The notes beneath the pieces are model-generated. The model ran no database searches. It was not told the origin of the DNA and saw only the letters and a list, made by a program, of their open reading frames with translations. DNA of 64,000 nucleotides, taken from Streptomyces sp. DSM 15324. Lineage in GTDB: Bacteria; Actinomycetota; Actinomycetes; Streptomycetales; Streptomycetaceae. This document shows, in pieces, positions 25,848-34,269 of this stretch. The stretch is taken from contig NZ_KQ949024.1 in assembly GCF_001514285.1 (NCBI RefSeq), forward strand, positions 586,700 to 650,699. Direction: 5' to 3'. Position 1 is the stretch's first letter; every line of letters starts with the position of its first letter. The position numbers and the translations under genes are program-made.

Positions 25848-27122
25848 ATGACCTCGAACACCGGTGACAGGACGGCCCGGGAGGCGCTCACCGCGATCCG
25901 GCGGCACCTCTCGCCGCAACTGGCCCTCGTCTACGGCATGAACGGCTCGGGCGCCGTCGAGGTGCGGGGCGAGGGCGCGCGGATGCACCTCTCCGACGGC
26001 CGCACCGCGCTCGACTTCGGCAGTTACGCGGTGACGCTGCTGGGCCAGCGCCACCCGGCCGTGGTGGCGGCGGTGCGTGACGAGCTGGACGCGATGCCGG
26101 TGTCCAGCCGGGTCCTGGGCAACCGGGCCACCGCGGCGCTCGCCGGGGCACTGGCCGGCTGGGCCGACCCGGGCCGTCTGACGAAGGTGTGGCTGGGGCT
26201 GAACGGCTGCGACGCGGTGGAGGCGGCGCTGAAACTGGCCCGCCGGGCCACCGGCCGGCGGCGGGTGATCGCGGTCGAGGGCGCCTACCACGGCAAGTCC
26301 ATGGGCGCGCTGGCCGCGACCTGGAACGCCCGCTACCGCGAGTCCCTGGAGCCGCTCCTCGGCGGGGTGACCCACATTCCCGCGGACGTCTCCGCGGTAC
26401 CCGGCGCCTTCGAGGGGGAGGAGGTCGCCGCCGTCCTGTTCGAGCCCGTGCAGGGCGAGGGCGGCGTACGGCCCCTGGACCCCGCGTTCCTGAAGGCCCT
26501 GGCCGACGCGGCCCGCGCCCACGGTGCGTTCGTCATCGCCGACGAGGTGCAGACCGGGCTGCGCCGCTGCGGACCTCGCCTGGTCAGCAGGAGCCTTGGT
26601 CTCGAGCCGGACGCCGTTCTGCTCGGCAAGGCGCTCGGGGGTGGGGTGCAGCCGGTGTCCGCCGTGGTGGCGACGCCGGAGCTGTACGCGCCGCTCGCCG
26701 CGGACCCCTTCGCGCACACGACCACGTTCTCCGGGCACCCGCTCGGTGCCGCGGCCGGTGTGGCGGCGCTGCGGGTGGTGGAGGAACTCGCCCCGCGCGG
26801 CGCACACTTGGCGGAGGTCTTCGGCTCCGGCCTGACCCGGCTGGCGGAGCGCCACGCCCCTCTGGTGACCGCGGTGCGCGGACAGGGCCTCCTGTGGGGC
26901 GTCGAGTTCGCGACGCAGGCCGCCGCCGGCGAGGTCCTGATGGAGCTCGGCCGCCGGGGCCTGATCGTCTCGCCCTGTCTGGGCCGGCCGGAGGTGCTGC
27001 GGCTGCTGCCGCCGCTGGTCGCCACGGACGAGGACGCCGAGGAGGCACTCGCCCTGCTGGATGCCGTCTACGCGGCGGTGCCCGACGAGTTCCGGACGCC
27101 GGCGGCCGCGGCCCGGCACTGA
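25848..27122 (+). CDS. Class III PLP-dependent aminotransferase
   Basis: This 424-residue protein starts at ATG 25848. Class III landmarks are LNGCDAVEAALKLARRATG, VEGAYHGKSMGALA, EPVQGEGGVRP, VIADEVQTGLRR and the PLP lysine in LLGKALGGGVQPVSA. The family includes GABA, ornithine and putrescine aminotransferases that act on omega-amino groups. It would either make an amine on an aldehyde or ketone building block or degrade a diamine. It is followed 64 bp later by the methyltransferase gene, forming the only plus-strand unit in the left half of the cluster. Confidence 0.9.
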   Translation: MTSNTGDRTAREALTAIRRHLSPQLALVYGMNGSGAVEVRGEGARMHLSDGRTALDFGSYAVTLLGQRHPAVVAAVRDELDAMPVSSRVLGNRATAALAGALAGWADPGRLTKVWLGLNGCDAVEAALKLARRATGRRRVIAVEGAYHGKSMGALAATWNARYRESLEPLLGGVTHIPADVSAVPGAFEGEEVAAVLFEPVQGEGGVRPLDPAFLKALADAARAHGAFVIADEVQTGLRRCGPRLVSRSLGLEPDAVLLGKALGGGVQPVSAVVATPELYAPLAADPFAHTTTFSGHPLGAAAGVAALRVVEELAPRGAHLAEVFGSGLTRLAERHAPLVTAVRGQGLLWGVEFATQAAAGEVLMELGRRGLIVSPCLGRPEVLRLLPPLVATDEDAEEALALLDAVYAAVPDEFRTPAAAARH

Positions 27123-27186
27123 CCGTCCGATGCCCCGCTCCACGACCGTCCGGGCCGGGCCCCGGCAGCAACGCAAGGAGTACGAG

Positions 27187-28149
27187 ATGAGCACGGAACC
27201 CGGCGCCCCGGCCGGAACCCGGGAAACACGAGGGACACGGAAGAGTCAGGGGACACCGAGCACGCGGGAGACACAGGCGGCGCCCGACCAGACCGGCGTC
27301 CAGTACCGCTACCACCGCGAGCTGTTCCCCGCGCTGCACGACTGGGAGAACACCGAGCGGGCCATCGTGGAGTTCACCGGCGAGCAGGGGCCGGACGGGC
27401 TCCTGGGCCTGGACCAGATGGGTCACTTCGGCCCGCAGGGGTGCGACGCCGTGGTCGGCGCCGTCGTCGCCCGCCTGGGCTCCGGCCGTGCGGTGGACCT
27501 GTGCGAGCTGGGCAGCGGTTTCGGCGGCGCGCTGCGCTACACCGTGGACAGGCTCGCGGCCGCGGGCGTCGAGGTGCGGCGCTCCTACGGGGTCGACCTC
27601 GTCGCCGAGCACTGCGAGGTCAGCGCCCGGATCAGCCGCGCACAGGGCCGCACCACGATGACGGAGCTGTGCGCCTCGGCCACTGCCGTTCCCCTCCCCG
27701 CCGCCTCGCTCGACCTGGTGCTGGTCACGGGCTCGATGCCGCACTTCCCCGACCCGGGCGCCGTACTGTGCGAGGCGGCGCGGCTGCTGCGGCCCGGCGG
27801 GCTGCTGGTGCTCACCGAGGAGGTGAGCCTCACGCCGGACGGCGAGGAGCCCTCGCAGGCGTTCCGCGCGATCCATCCGCGCGGCGTCTTCTTCACCACG
27901 TCGCTGACCGACCGGACGGACCAGCTGGCCCGCGCCGGTTTCGGCGACGTGGAGCGCAAGGACCTGACCGACTGGGCCGTGGCACTGCTCGCCGACCGGC
28001 TGAAGGTGGTGCGCATCTTCCGCGGGAGCGTCGCGAACATCTACGGGGGAGCCTCGGCGGACCTCATCCGGGACACCCTGACCGCGGCGCGGGAGGAGTA
28101 CCTCGCGGGCAGACTGCTGCCCGCGCTGTTCGTGGCCGGGAAGCCGTAG
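27187..28149 (+). CDS. SAM-dependent methyltransferase
   Basis: This 320-residue protein starts at ATG 27187 with AAGGAG 7-12 bp upstream. A charged N-terminal leader of about 35 residues (TRETRGTRKSQGT) precedes the class I fold. Motif I is VDLCELGSGFGGALRY, the acidic strand is YGVDLVAEHCEV, and motif IV is LDLVLVTGSMPHFPDPG, followed by RLLRPGGLLVLTEE. The acceptor atom cannot be told. It is the only clear methyltransferase in the window, so it is the obvious user of the in-cluster SAM synthetase. The last codons and the stop are part of a tandem 14-bp repeat. Confidence 0.88.
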   Translation: MSTEPGAPAGTRETRGTRKSQGTPSTRETQAAPDQTGVQYRYHRELFPALHDWENTERAIVEFTGEQGPDGLLGLDQMGHFGPQGCDAVVGAVVARLGSGRAVDLCELGSGFGGALRYTVDRLAAAGVEVRRSYGVDLVAEHCEVSARISRAQGRTTMTELCASATAVPLPAASLDLVLVTGSMPHFPDPGAVLCEAARLLRPGGLLVLTEEVSLTPDGEEPSQAFRAIHPRGVFFTTSLTDRTDQLARAGFGDVERKDLTDWAVALLADRLKVVRIFRGSVANIYGGASADLIRDTLTAAREEYLAGRLLPALFVAGKP

Positions 28150-28200
28150 CCGGGAAGCCGTAGCCGGGAAGCCGTGGCCGGGAAGCCGTGGCCGGGAAGG
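28136..28200. repeat. Tandem 14-bp repeat across the methyltransferase stop
   Basis: CCGGGAAGCCGTAG occurs at 28136 and 28150, then CCGGGAAGCCGTGG at 28164 and 28178, then a partial copy at 28192. The first copy contains the end and TAG stop of the methyltransferase gene. The array lies between convergent genes. Each copy can weakly pair with neighbours, so it may affect 3' end formation; slippage is the simplest origin. Confidence 0.8.
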
Positions 28201-28220
28201 ACGGCGGGTGTCGTACGACG

Positions 28221-28949
28221 TCAGGAGGCGGTCAGCAGTTCCGGATTGCGCTGCAGGGAGCGGGAGACGGCGGCGCACGCGGCCTTGAGGTGCGCGGCCG
28301 CCAGGCCCACGTGGAACCCGGCCTGCGGCCCCGCGACGGCCAGTGCCCCGGCGACCGCGCCGGATGCCGTCAGGACCGGGGCGGCGACACCGACGACGCC
28401 GGGCACACCGCGGACGACCGCGAAGTCCTGATGCCGCACGCGGCCCGACTCGGCCTCCCGGACGCGCGCGCCCCGGTCGGCCACGGTGTCGTCCTCGGCG
28501 CCGAAAGCACGGAACACCGTCGTCGCGGCCCGGTCGGAAGCCCGGGTCTCCGCCATGCCCAGTCCGCGGCCGGGTTCGTGGGCGCGGCGTACGGCGTCCA
28601 CCAGGACGGCATCCGCGCCGGTGGGGTCGGCGACAAAGACGAACGCGCTGCCGCGGGTGAGCCGGTGCAGCTGTTCCGCGTGCGGGAAGGCGATGTCGCG
28701 GAGCACCAGCCGGCGGGGCACCCTGGCCCCCAGCATGAACAGGCCCATGCCGAGCCTGAGTCCCTTCTCCCCGCGCTCCAGCATGCCCTCCTTGACGAGT
28801 TCGGTGATGATGCGGTGGGCCGTCGCCTTGGGCATGTCGGCCCGGCGGGCGATCTCGGAGAGCGGGAGTTCCGGCTCGCCGGAACGGAAGGCGCGGAGGA
28901 CGCCGAGACCGCGCGCGAGCATGGAGCGGGAGCTGTTATCGACGGACAA
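28221..28949 (-). CDS. IclR-family transcriptional regulator
   Basis: This 242-residue protein starts at TTG 28949, placed by GGAGGT 7 bp upstream. The N-terminal winged helix is RGLGVLRAFRSGEPELPLSE, IARRADMPKATAHRIITELV. The effector domain includes LRLGMGLFMLGARVP, GAEDDTVADRGARV and GVVGVAAPVLTASGAVAGAL. IclR proteins bind small aromatic, acyl or sugar-like ligands. It lies 96 bp after the DegT gene on the same strand and converges with the methyltransferase. It is a good candidate to control the aminocyclitol or aminotransferase operons. Confidence 0.88.
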   Translation of the reverse strand: MSVDNSSRSMLARGLGVLRAFRSGEPELPLSEIARRADMPKATAHRIITELVKEGMLERGEKGLRLGMGLFMLGARVPRRLVLRDIAFPHAEQLHRLTRGSAFVFVADPTGADAVLVDAVRRAHEPGRGLGMAETRASDRAATTVFRAFGAEDDTVADRGARVREAESGRVRHQDFAVVRGVPGVVGVAAPVLTASGAVAGALAVAGPQAGFHVGLAAAHLKAACAAVSRSLQRNPELLTAS

Positions 28950-29045
28950 AAGGATGACCTCCGTGTCGGGGCGGAGCGGTGGTGCGGTGCCGGCCCGGCA
29001 CGCGACGGGGCGTACCGGGCCGACGCGGGCTCACAGGGGCAGCCG

Positions 29046-30332
29046 TTACGCGGCGAGGGCACCGGCGGCGTGCCGGTCGCGCAGTTCCTCGGCGTGGGTG
29101 ACGACCTTGCGGATGCCTTCGGCCCAGGCGTCCATCAGGTCGGGGCGCTCGTCGGAGTACGTGGGCAGCCGCAGTGCGCGGGCGAGGTAGGCGTCGACGC
29201 CCGGGAACTCGTCGCCCCGGTACACGCGGTAGGCGTTGTCCCCGGAGTGGTACGTGCCCGAGTGCCAGGACGGGCTCCGGAAGGCGGCCTCGCGGTGCAG
29301 CGGAGGCGAGGTGGGCCGGGTCAGCGGGACGCCCTCGGCCCTGACGGCGGCCGTGAAGACGTCCACGGGCAGGCCGCCGAGCTCCTCGGCGACGTAGAGG
29401 GGCTGGTAGCTGACGTAGTGGGCGACGCGGTCGACGTGCTGCTGTCGCACCGGCGGGGTGATGCCGGGGATGTCGTCCAGGAGGGCGCCGAGCCGGCCGT
29501 AGTTCCGCTCGCGTCCGGTCAGCACGGTGTCGAGCCGGGCGAGGGCGCCCCGGGCGAGGGCCGCGCCGACCGGGTGGATGCGGTAGTTGAGACCGAAGCC
29601 GGTCCGGCCGTAGGCGCCGTACTCGTCGCTGGTGACGTCCTCCTCGCCGCGGTCGATGCAGTGACCGAGCATCACCGCGCGCTCGTAGATCCTGCGGTCG
29701 TCGGTGACGAGAACGCCCCCCTCGCCCGCCGTGACCTGCTTCTTGGCCTGGAGGCTGAAGGCGGCGACATCACCGTGGCGGCCGACCGGCCGGCCCGAAC
29801 ACTCCGCGCCGTGCGCCTGCGAACAGTCCTCGACGACCGCGAGGCCGTGTTCGCGGGCGAAGGCGGTGATGCGCTCCATGTCGGCGGGGAAGCCCATGAG
29901 GTGGGTGACCACGACGGCCTTGGTGCGCGGCGTGAGGTGGGCGGCGAGCCCGTCGGGGTCGAGGATTCCGGTGTCGGGATCCACGTCGGCGAGGACGGGG
30001 ACGCCGTTGCAGGTGAAGACCGGCATGGCGGTGGCGAGGAAGGTGTAGGCCGGGGCGATGACCTCGTCGCCGGGGCGCAGATCCAGGCCGAAGAAGGCCG
30101 AGTGCAGGGCGGACGTGCCCGAGTTGACGGCGAGGGCGTGGGCGGCGCCGAGGCGCTCCCGATAGCCGTTCTCCAGGGCCTGGACCTCGCCCTCGCTGCC
30201 GTTGTAGGTGATTTCACCGCGTCTGAGCATCGCGGTGACCGCTCCGATGTCCTCCTCGGTGATGTTCGGCCACTTGGGCCGCTCGGCCGGGGTCAGCAGG
30301 GGCTCTCCGCCGAGGAGCGCGAGTCGCGTCAT
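29046..30332 (-). CDS. DegT/DnrJ/EryC1/StrS-family aminotransferase
   Basis: This 428-residue protein starts at ATG 30332, overlapping the upstream kinase stop (ATGA). The opening LALLGGEPLLTPAERPKWPN resembles StsC-type scyllo-inosose aminotransferases. PLP features are AVNSGTSALHSAFFGL, EVIAPAYTFLATA, VEDCSQAHGAE and the lysine region AFSLQAKKQVTAGEGGVLV. The family aminates keto sugars and keto-cyclitols, often with glutamine or glutamate. Placed at the end of an operon that starts with inositol-1-phosphate synthase, amination of an inosose is the most economical reading; a keto sugar is the alternative. Confidence 0.9.
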   Translation of the reverse strand: MTRLALLGGEPLLTPAERPKWPNITEEDIGAVTAMLRRGEITYNGSEGEVQALENGYRERLGAAHALAVNSGTSALHSAFFGLDLRPGDEVIAPAYTFLATAMPVFTCNGVPVLADVDPDTGILDPDGLAAHLTPRTKAVVVTHLMGFPADMERITAFAREHGLAVVEDCSQAHGAECSGRPVGRHGDVAAFSLQAKKQVTAGEGGVLVTDDRRIYERAVMLGHCIDRGEEDVTSDEYGAYGRTGFGLNYRIHPVGAALARGALARLDTVLTGRERNYGRLGALLDDIPGITPPVRQQHVDRVAHYVSYQPLYVAEELGGLPVDVFTAAVRAEGVPLTRPTSPPLHREAAFRSPSWHSGTYHSGDNAYRVYRGDEFPGVDAYLARALRLPTYSDERPDLMDAWAEGIRKVVTHAEELRDRHAAGALAA

Positions 30333-30856
30333 GCCCGTTCCTTACTGAGTAGTTCTCGGATGTCGTGCGGGGTCCGCAACCGCAGGCAGGGCACGGAGCG
30401 GCTCTGCATGCGGGCGAACAGGTCGGTGTTGGTGCGCCGGACCACGGGGAACTCCCGGTGAGCCCAGAGCACGAGCTGCAAGGCGCTGCCGGGGCGTTCG
30501 CGGTTGCCGTTCCACAGCTCCTCCCGCGTGCGCAGCCGTCGTACGGTGCGACGCAACAGGCGGGCCGTGGTGGCGCCGCGGGGCGGGTCGACCCAGACGA
30601 CGGTGTCGGCGAGTTCCTCGAGGACCGGGTGGGCCGCGTCGTACTGCCCGTCGACGATCCAGCCGTCGGTACGGTCCAGGGCGGCCACGTCGGCGAGGAA
30701 CTCGTCCTCGGGACGCCGCTGCCAGCCCGACGCCCAGAACATGGCGTCCAGCTCGTAGTGGGGCAGGCCCCGAGCCTCGGCGAGGGCGCGGGCGACGGTG
30801 CTCTTGCCCGCGCCCGAGGGGCCGACCACCCACACCCGGCTACCGGTCGTGCTCAC
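30329..30856 (-). CDS. Small P-loop kinase (adenylate kinase/FlaR-like)
   Basis: This 175-residue protein starts at GTG 30856, overlapping the HprK-like stop (GTGA). Walker A is GPSGAGKSTVARALA near residue 13. Then come YELDAMFWASGWQRRP and WIVDGQYDAAHPVLEELADT, and an arginine-rich lid (LLRRTVRRLRTREELWNGNRE, shortened forms visible). Proteins of this type are annotated as topology-modulation or shikimate-kinase-like P-loop proteins. Within this operon it probably phosphorylates a cyclitol, amino-cyclitol or nucleotide derivative. It is one of three kinase folds in five consecutive genes. Confidence 0.75.
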   Translation of the reverse strand: MSTTGSRVWVVGPSGAGKSTVARALAEARGLPHYELDAMFWASGWQRRPEDEFLADVAALDRTDGWIVDGQYDAAHPVLEELADTVVWVDPPRGATTARLLRRTVRRLRTREELWNGNRERPGSALQLVLWAHREFPVVRRTNTDLFARMQSRSVPCLRLRTPHDIRELLSKERA

Positions 30857-31824
30857 GTGCTTCGCCCTTCTTCCCTTGCCGGAGGCGGTACGGGGACGTC
30901 TCCGTCCAGGAGCCGGGTCAGCGCGGCGGTTCCGTCGTGCAGGGCGGAGAAGTCCTGCCGGAGTTCGACGCCGGGCACCTGTGCCGCCAGGCGGGCGAGG
31001 AGGTCCTGCCGGACCCTCGGCGGGACGGGGCCGAAGAACGGCAACAGGAAGTCGGCGTGCTTGACCGCGGTGGGCAGTTCGTTGGCCGTGAGCCGGGCCA
31101 GGGTCTCCTGCGGGCCGAGGGGCACGACACCGGGTTCGGGGTGGAAGCGGGGGAAGACCAGGACCCTGACCGGCGCCTCGGCCAGCAGCGGAGGGCCGCC
31201 CGCGAGGTCGCGCAGTTCAGCCGGGTGGAGCAGGCGGTCGGTGCCGCCGGGCAGTCCGACGGCGGCGAAGGTGTCGCCGCGCACGGAGACCCGTCGGGGC
31301 CAGCCCCGTCCGGTCCAGCCGCCGGCGTCCGCACGGACGGAGACGTCGTCGTTGCCGACGAAGCGGAGCCCGTGTCGCAGGGCGGACAGGACGGTGGAGG
31401 TCTTCCCCGCTCGTTTGGCGCCCAGCACGAGCGCGCCGTGCCTGTCGTCCCGGGCGACCAGCCCGGCGTGCAGGAAGACCTCCGGTTCCTGTGTGTGCAT
31501 CAGCCGCAGCAGGATGCGGGTGAACCGGACCAGGTTGTGCCGCAGGAAGGAGCGCGGCATCGCCGGGTCGAACAGCACCTCGCGGGCCGTTCCGTCGTAC
31601 CAGAGCCGGGTGGGCGGTTCGGTGGCGCTGGTGATGACCACCTCCTCCCCCGCCGGCCGCTTCCGGTCCGCGGTCCCGATCCGCCAGCGGGCGTCGTCAA
31701 GGCCGCCGGGCTCGGGAGCGACCCGGACGTAGGGGCCGAGCAGCTCCCGGACGTACGCGGCCGCGTCGCGGGTCACGTCCAACGCCACCGCGTGCCCCGC
31801 GGTGCGGCACACGTACCGCGTCAT
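30853..31824 (-). CDS. HprK-like P-loop kinase 1
   Basis: This 323-residue protein starts at ATG 31824, overlapping the APH-like stop (ATGA). The N-terminal domain of about 110 residues precedes an HPr-kinase-like core with LHAGLVARDD, Walker A LVLGAKRAGKTSTVLSAL near 155, then LRFVGNDDVSVRADAG and RGDTFAAVGLPGG. HprK-fold enzymes phosphorylate protein serine, RiPP C-termini or free serine; none of these substrates is evident. Repeated presence of this fold (see 35553) in the cluster suggests a small-molecule kinase role. Confidence 0.75.
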   Translation of the reverse strand: MTRYVCRTAGHAVALDVTRDAAAYVRELLGPYVRVAPEPGGLDDARWRIGTADRKRPAGEEVVITSATEPPTRLWYDGTAREVLFDPAMPRSFLRHNLVRFTRILLRLMHTQEPEVFLHAGLVARDDRHGALVLGAKRAGKTSTVLSALRHGLRFVGNDDVSVRADAGGWTGRGWPRRVSVRGDTFAAVGLPGGTDRLLHPAELRDLAGGPPLLAEAPVRVLVFPRFHPEPGVVPLGPQETLARLTANELPTAVKHADFLLPFFGPVPPRVRQDLLARLAAQVPGVELRQDFSALHDGTAALTRLLDGDVPVPPPAREEGRST

Positions 31825-32855
31825 CGCGGAGTTCCCTGCGCAGCTGTGGCGATGACGTCGGAGAGGATGCCGCGGACCGCGCCGGCGCCCTCGGCCCGCC
31901 AGCCGAGGTACCACTCCAGGATGCCCGGGGCGCGCCGCGCGACCTGCCTGAGGTAGTCGGGCGACGGGACGAAGTTCAGCTCCAGCACCGGGATCAGGGA
32001 AACGAGTTCGTCCGGTGTGAGCGGCTCGCGCGCCGTCGCGGCGGCGAGGACCGCCCGGGCCCGGTCCGGCAGGACCTGGAAGCCGCCACGGGCCTTACGG
32101 GGCAGGAACAGCAGCGCCCGTGCCACGTCGTAGACGCGGGAGCGCAGTTGCAGCGCGTCCCAGTCGAGGACGCAGGCGAGCTCCCCGCTGTCGGAGTACA
32201 GCAGGTTGGAACCCGCGACCTCGCCGTGGGTGAGGACCTCGGGGAGGTCTCCGTACCCGGCGAGTTCGGTGCGGGCCCGGCGCAGCACCGCCGCGTAGGC
32301 GCGCCGGGCGTGGGCGCGCACGGCGGCGCTGACGTGGGGGGCGGCTATCTCGTCGACCTCGTCCAGCGCCGCCTGCGGGGGCCGCTCGGTGGTGAGCCAG
32401 AACTCCAGGTTGCGGGTGGAGCTCTGGCCGTCCGCGGGCAGCCCGTCGACCGGGACGCGGTGCAGTGCCGCCAGGACGGCACCGGCCTGTTCGATGTCGC
32501 CCGGCCGGCCCGAGTCGAAGGGCCGGCCCTCCCGCCAGGGCCGCAGTTGCCAGACGGAGCCGTCGTGGACGGCCGAGCTGCCTCCCTCCGTCGTCGGCAC
32601 GGGAACCGCGACCGGGATGCCGGCGGCGGTCAGCCGGGGCAGGGCGGCGTGCTCGAAGGCCGTCCACTGCGGGGCGACGTCCCGCCCCAGCCGCTTGAGC
32701 GCGTACTCCCCCCGCGAGGTGGTCACGCGCCAGACGGTGTTGACGCTCTCCCTGTTCAGTGACCACGCCCGGTGGGCACCGAGGCCGTAGCTCCGCTCGA
32801 GGACGCGGGCCACGCCGGGGTCGCGATCCGGCAGCCAGGAGGCGGGGTCAGGCAT
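31821..32855 (-). CDS. Aminoglycoside-phosphotransferase-fold kinase with altered loop
   Basis: This 344-residue protein starts at ATG 32855 (MPDPASWLPDRDPGVAR), overlapping the inositol synthase gene by 8 bp. The N-lobe contains NTVWRVTTSRGEYALKRLG with the ATP-binding lysine. The catalytic loop reads LTHGEVAGSNLLY, so the usual Asp of HGDxxxxN is Glu, while VLDWDALQLRSRVYD keeps the metal-binding Asp. The Glu could lower or alter catalysis. The fold phosphorylates hydroxyls of aminoglycosides, homoserine or choline. Position suggests phosphorylation of an inositol-derived intermediate or of the product for self-protection. Confidence 0.8.
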   Translation of the reverse strand: MPDPASWLPDRDPGVARVLERSYGLGAHRAWSLNRESVNTVWRVTTSRGEYALKRLGRDVAPQWTAFEHAALPRLTAAGIPVAVPVPTTEGGSSAVHDGSVWQLRPWREGRPFDSGRPGDIEQAGAVLAALHRVPVDGLPADGQSSTRNLEFWLTTERPPQAALDEVDEIAAPHVSAAVRAHARRAYAAVLRRARTELAGYGDLPEVLTHGEVAGSNLLYSDSGELACVLDWDALQLRSRVYDVARALLFLPRKARGGFQVLPDRARAVLAAATAREPLTPDELVSLIPVLELNFVPSPDYLRQVARRAPGILEWYLGWRAEGAGAVRGILSDVIATAAQGTPR

Positions 32856-33960
32856 TCCCGTCGACCGCCTGCAGCGCGTGGTGCTCGGCGGCCTTGCGCA
32901 CGAAGTCCTGGAAGTCGTGCAGGGCCTCGGACTCCTTGGCCCCTGTCTTCGGGCTCTTGAACAGGAAGGCGCAGACGGGGTCGATGACGCCGACCATGCC
33001 CTGGCGGGAGGCGCTGTGCGCGGTGCGGACGGCGTTGGCCAGCACCGCGGCGGCATTGGGGCTGTCCTCGACCTCCAGGCGCACCTCCATGTGCACGGGG
33101 GCGCCGATGATGCTCTCGCCCTCGATGCGCAGGAAGCACACCTTGCGGTCGCCGAGGTGTTTGACGAAGCCGTTGGGGCCCGCGGCGACCTCGCGGGAGT
33201 CGATGCCGGCGTTGGCGAGGGCCTTGCGCTTGGAGACCTGCTTCGAGCGGGACCTGGCCGGGTCGGAGAGGTTCAGGAAGTCGGTGTTGCCGCCGACGTT
33301 GAGCTGGTAGTTGTCCTTGACCTCGACACCGCGGCTCTGGAAGAGCTCGATCAGGGCGGTGTGCAGGGTGGTGGCACCGAGGTGGCTGCGCAGGTCGTCA
33401 CCGAGGAGGGGGGCGCCCCGCTCGGTGAACAGGGCCGCCAGCGCGGGATCGTTGGCGACGGGCTCGGGGGTGGCGTTGACGAAGCCCGCGCCCGCCTCGG
33501 CGGCGGCCCTGGCGTACGTCTGGACGGCCTCGGTCGAGCCGGTGGGCAGCAGGCAGACCACGATGTCGGGTCGTGCGGCGGCCAGGGCGGCGGCCAGCGC
33601 CTCCGGGGTCGCGACGGCGGTGGCGGGATGGGCGTCGACGGCGTCGCCGAGCGCCCCGTCGAGGCCGTCGAGCAGCGGGCCGGCCTGGACGGTGACGCCC
33701 AGGTGCGGCACGTCCACGTGGCGGACGGCGGCGGTGCGTCCCGCGTACACGGCCTCCGAGAGGTCCTGGCCCACCTTCAGGGCGTCGACGTCGAAGGCCG
33801 CGACGAACTCCACGTCGCCGAGACGGTGACCGCCGATGTACTCGTGCATCACACCGTTGGAGGGGCCGGGCCGCTCCCGGTCCAGGACCACGGACTGCAC
33901 GAAACTGGAGGCGCAGGAGCCGACGCCGGCCAGCGCGACCCTGATCACGTTGTTACTCAA
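32848..33960 (-). CDS. ino1: myo-Inositol-1-phosphate synthase (actinobacterial type)
   Basis: This 370-residue protein starts at ATG 33960 and heads a five-gene operon. The NAD-binding start IRVALAGVGSCASSFVQSVV is characteristic of actinobacterial synthases. Family blocks include YAGRTAAVRHVDVPHLGV, NATPEPVANDPALAALF, GDDLRSHLGATTLHTALIEL, the conserved NYQLNVGGNTDFLNLSDP and SIIGAPVHMEVRLEVEDSPN. It converts glucose-6-phosphate to inositol-1-phosphate. Streptomyces carry a housekeeping copy for inositol lipids and mycothiol, so a cluster copy signals a dedicated inositol supply. A 16-bp palindrome sits 21 bp upstream of the start. Confidence 0.9.
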   Translation of the reverse strand: MSNNVIRVALAGVGSCASSFVQSVVLDRERPGPSNGVMHEYIGGHRLGDVEFVAAFDVDALKVGQDLSEAVYAGRTAAVRHVDVPHLGVTVQAGPLLDGLDGALGDAVDAHPATAVATPEALAAALAAARPDIVVCLLPTGSTEAVQTYARAAAEAGAGFVNATPEPVANDPALAALFTERGAPLLGDDLRSHLGATTLHTALIELFQSRGVEVKDNYQLNVGGNTDFLNLSDPARSRSKQVSKRKALANAGIDSREVAAGPNGFVKHLGDRKVCFLRIEGESIIGAPVHMEVRLEVEDSPNAAAVLANAVRTAHSASRQGMVGVIDPVCAFLFKSPKTGAKESEALHDFQDFVRKAAEHHALQAVDGNA

Positions 33961-34269
33961 TGTATTCCTCCGGACGTATACCTGACGATCGTCAGGGATT
34001 ACTCATCATTCTGGCGCCTCGCGCACGCCCCCGAAAAAGCGCAGAGAAAGGGAGCGGAAAATGGGCACGGCAGGCCGTCAGCAGCGCCTTCCGAAAACCC
34101 TCGGGTAAAAAAAGCAGGAGGGATTTACGGCGGGTGCGGGTCCATGAGATTCCGACGCCGGGTGAGCGGCGCCGGACAGGAGAACGGGCGGCAGCTCCTT
34201 TTCCGTACGGAGCAGCCCCGTGTCACGATGTGCCGTCGCGCCCTGGAGGCCTCGCACGGCACGACGGCA
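33961..34269. other. Promoter region of the inositol-synthase operon, no gene seen
   Basis: This 309-bp gap is less GC-rich than its surroundings, especially 33961-34010 and 34070-34120. It must contain the promoter of the operon starting at 33960 and the end of the SDR transcript. A plus-strand frame from 33960 is open for about 100 codons but has no homology features and is not called. Confidence 0.5.
33981..33996. promoter_or_regulatory. Perfect 16-bp palindrome before inositol synthase gene
   Basis: CCTGACGATCGTCAGG is its own reverse complement and ends 21 bp before the inositol synthase start codon, in the core-promoter or ribosome-proximal area. It is a strong operator candidate for a dimeric repressor. 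Confidence 0.55.
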
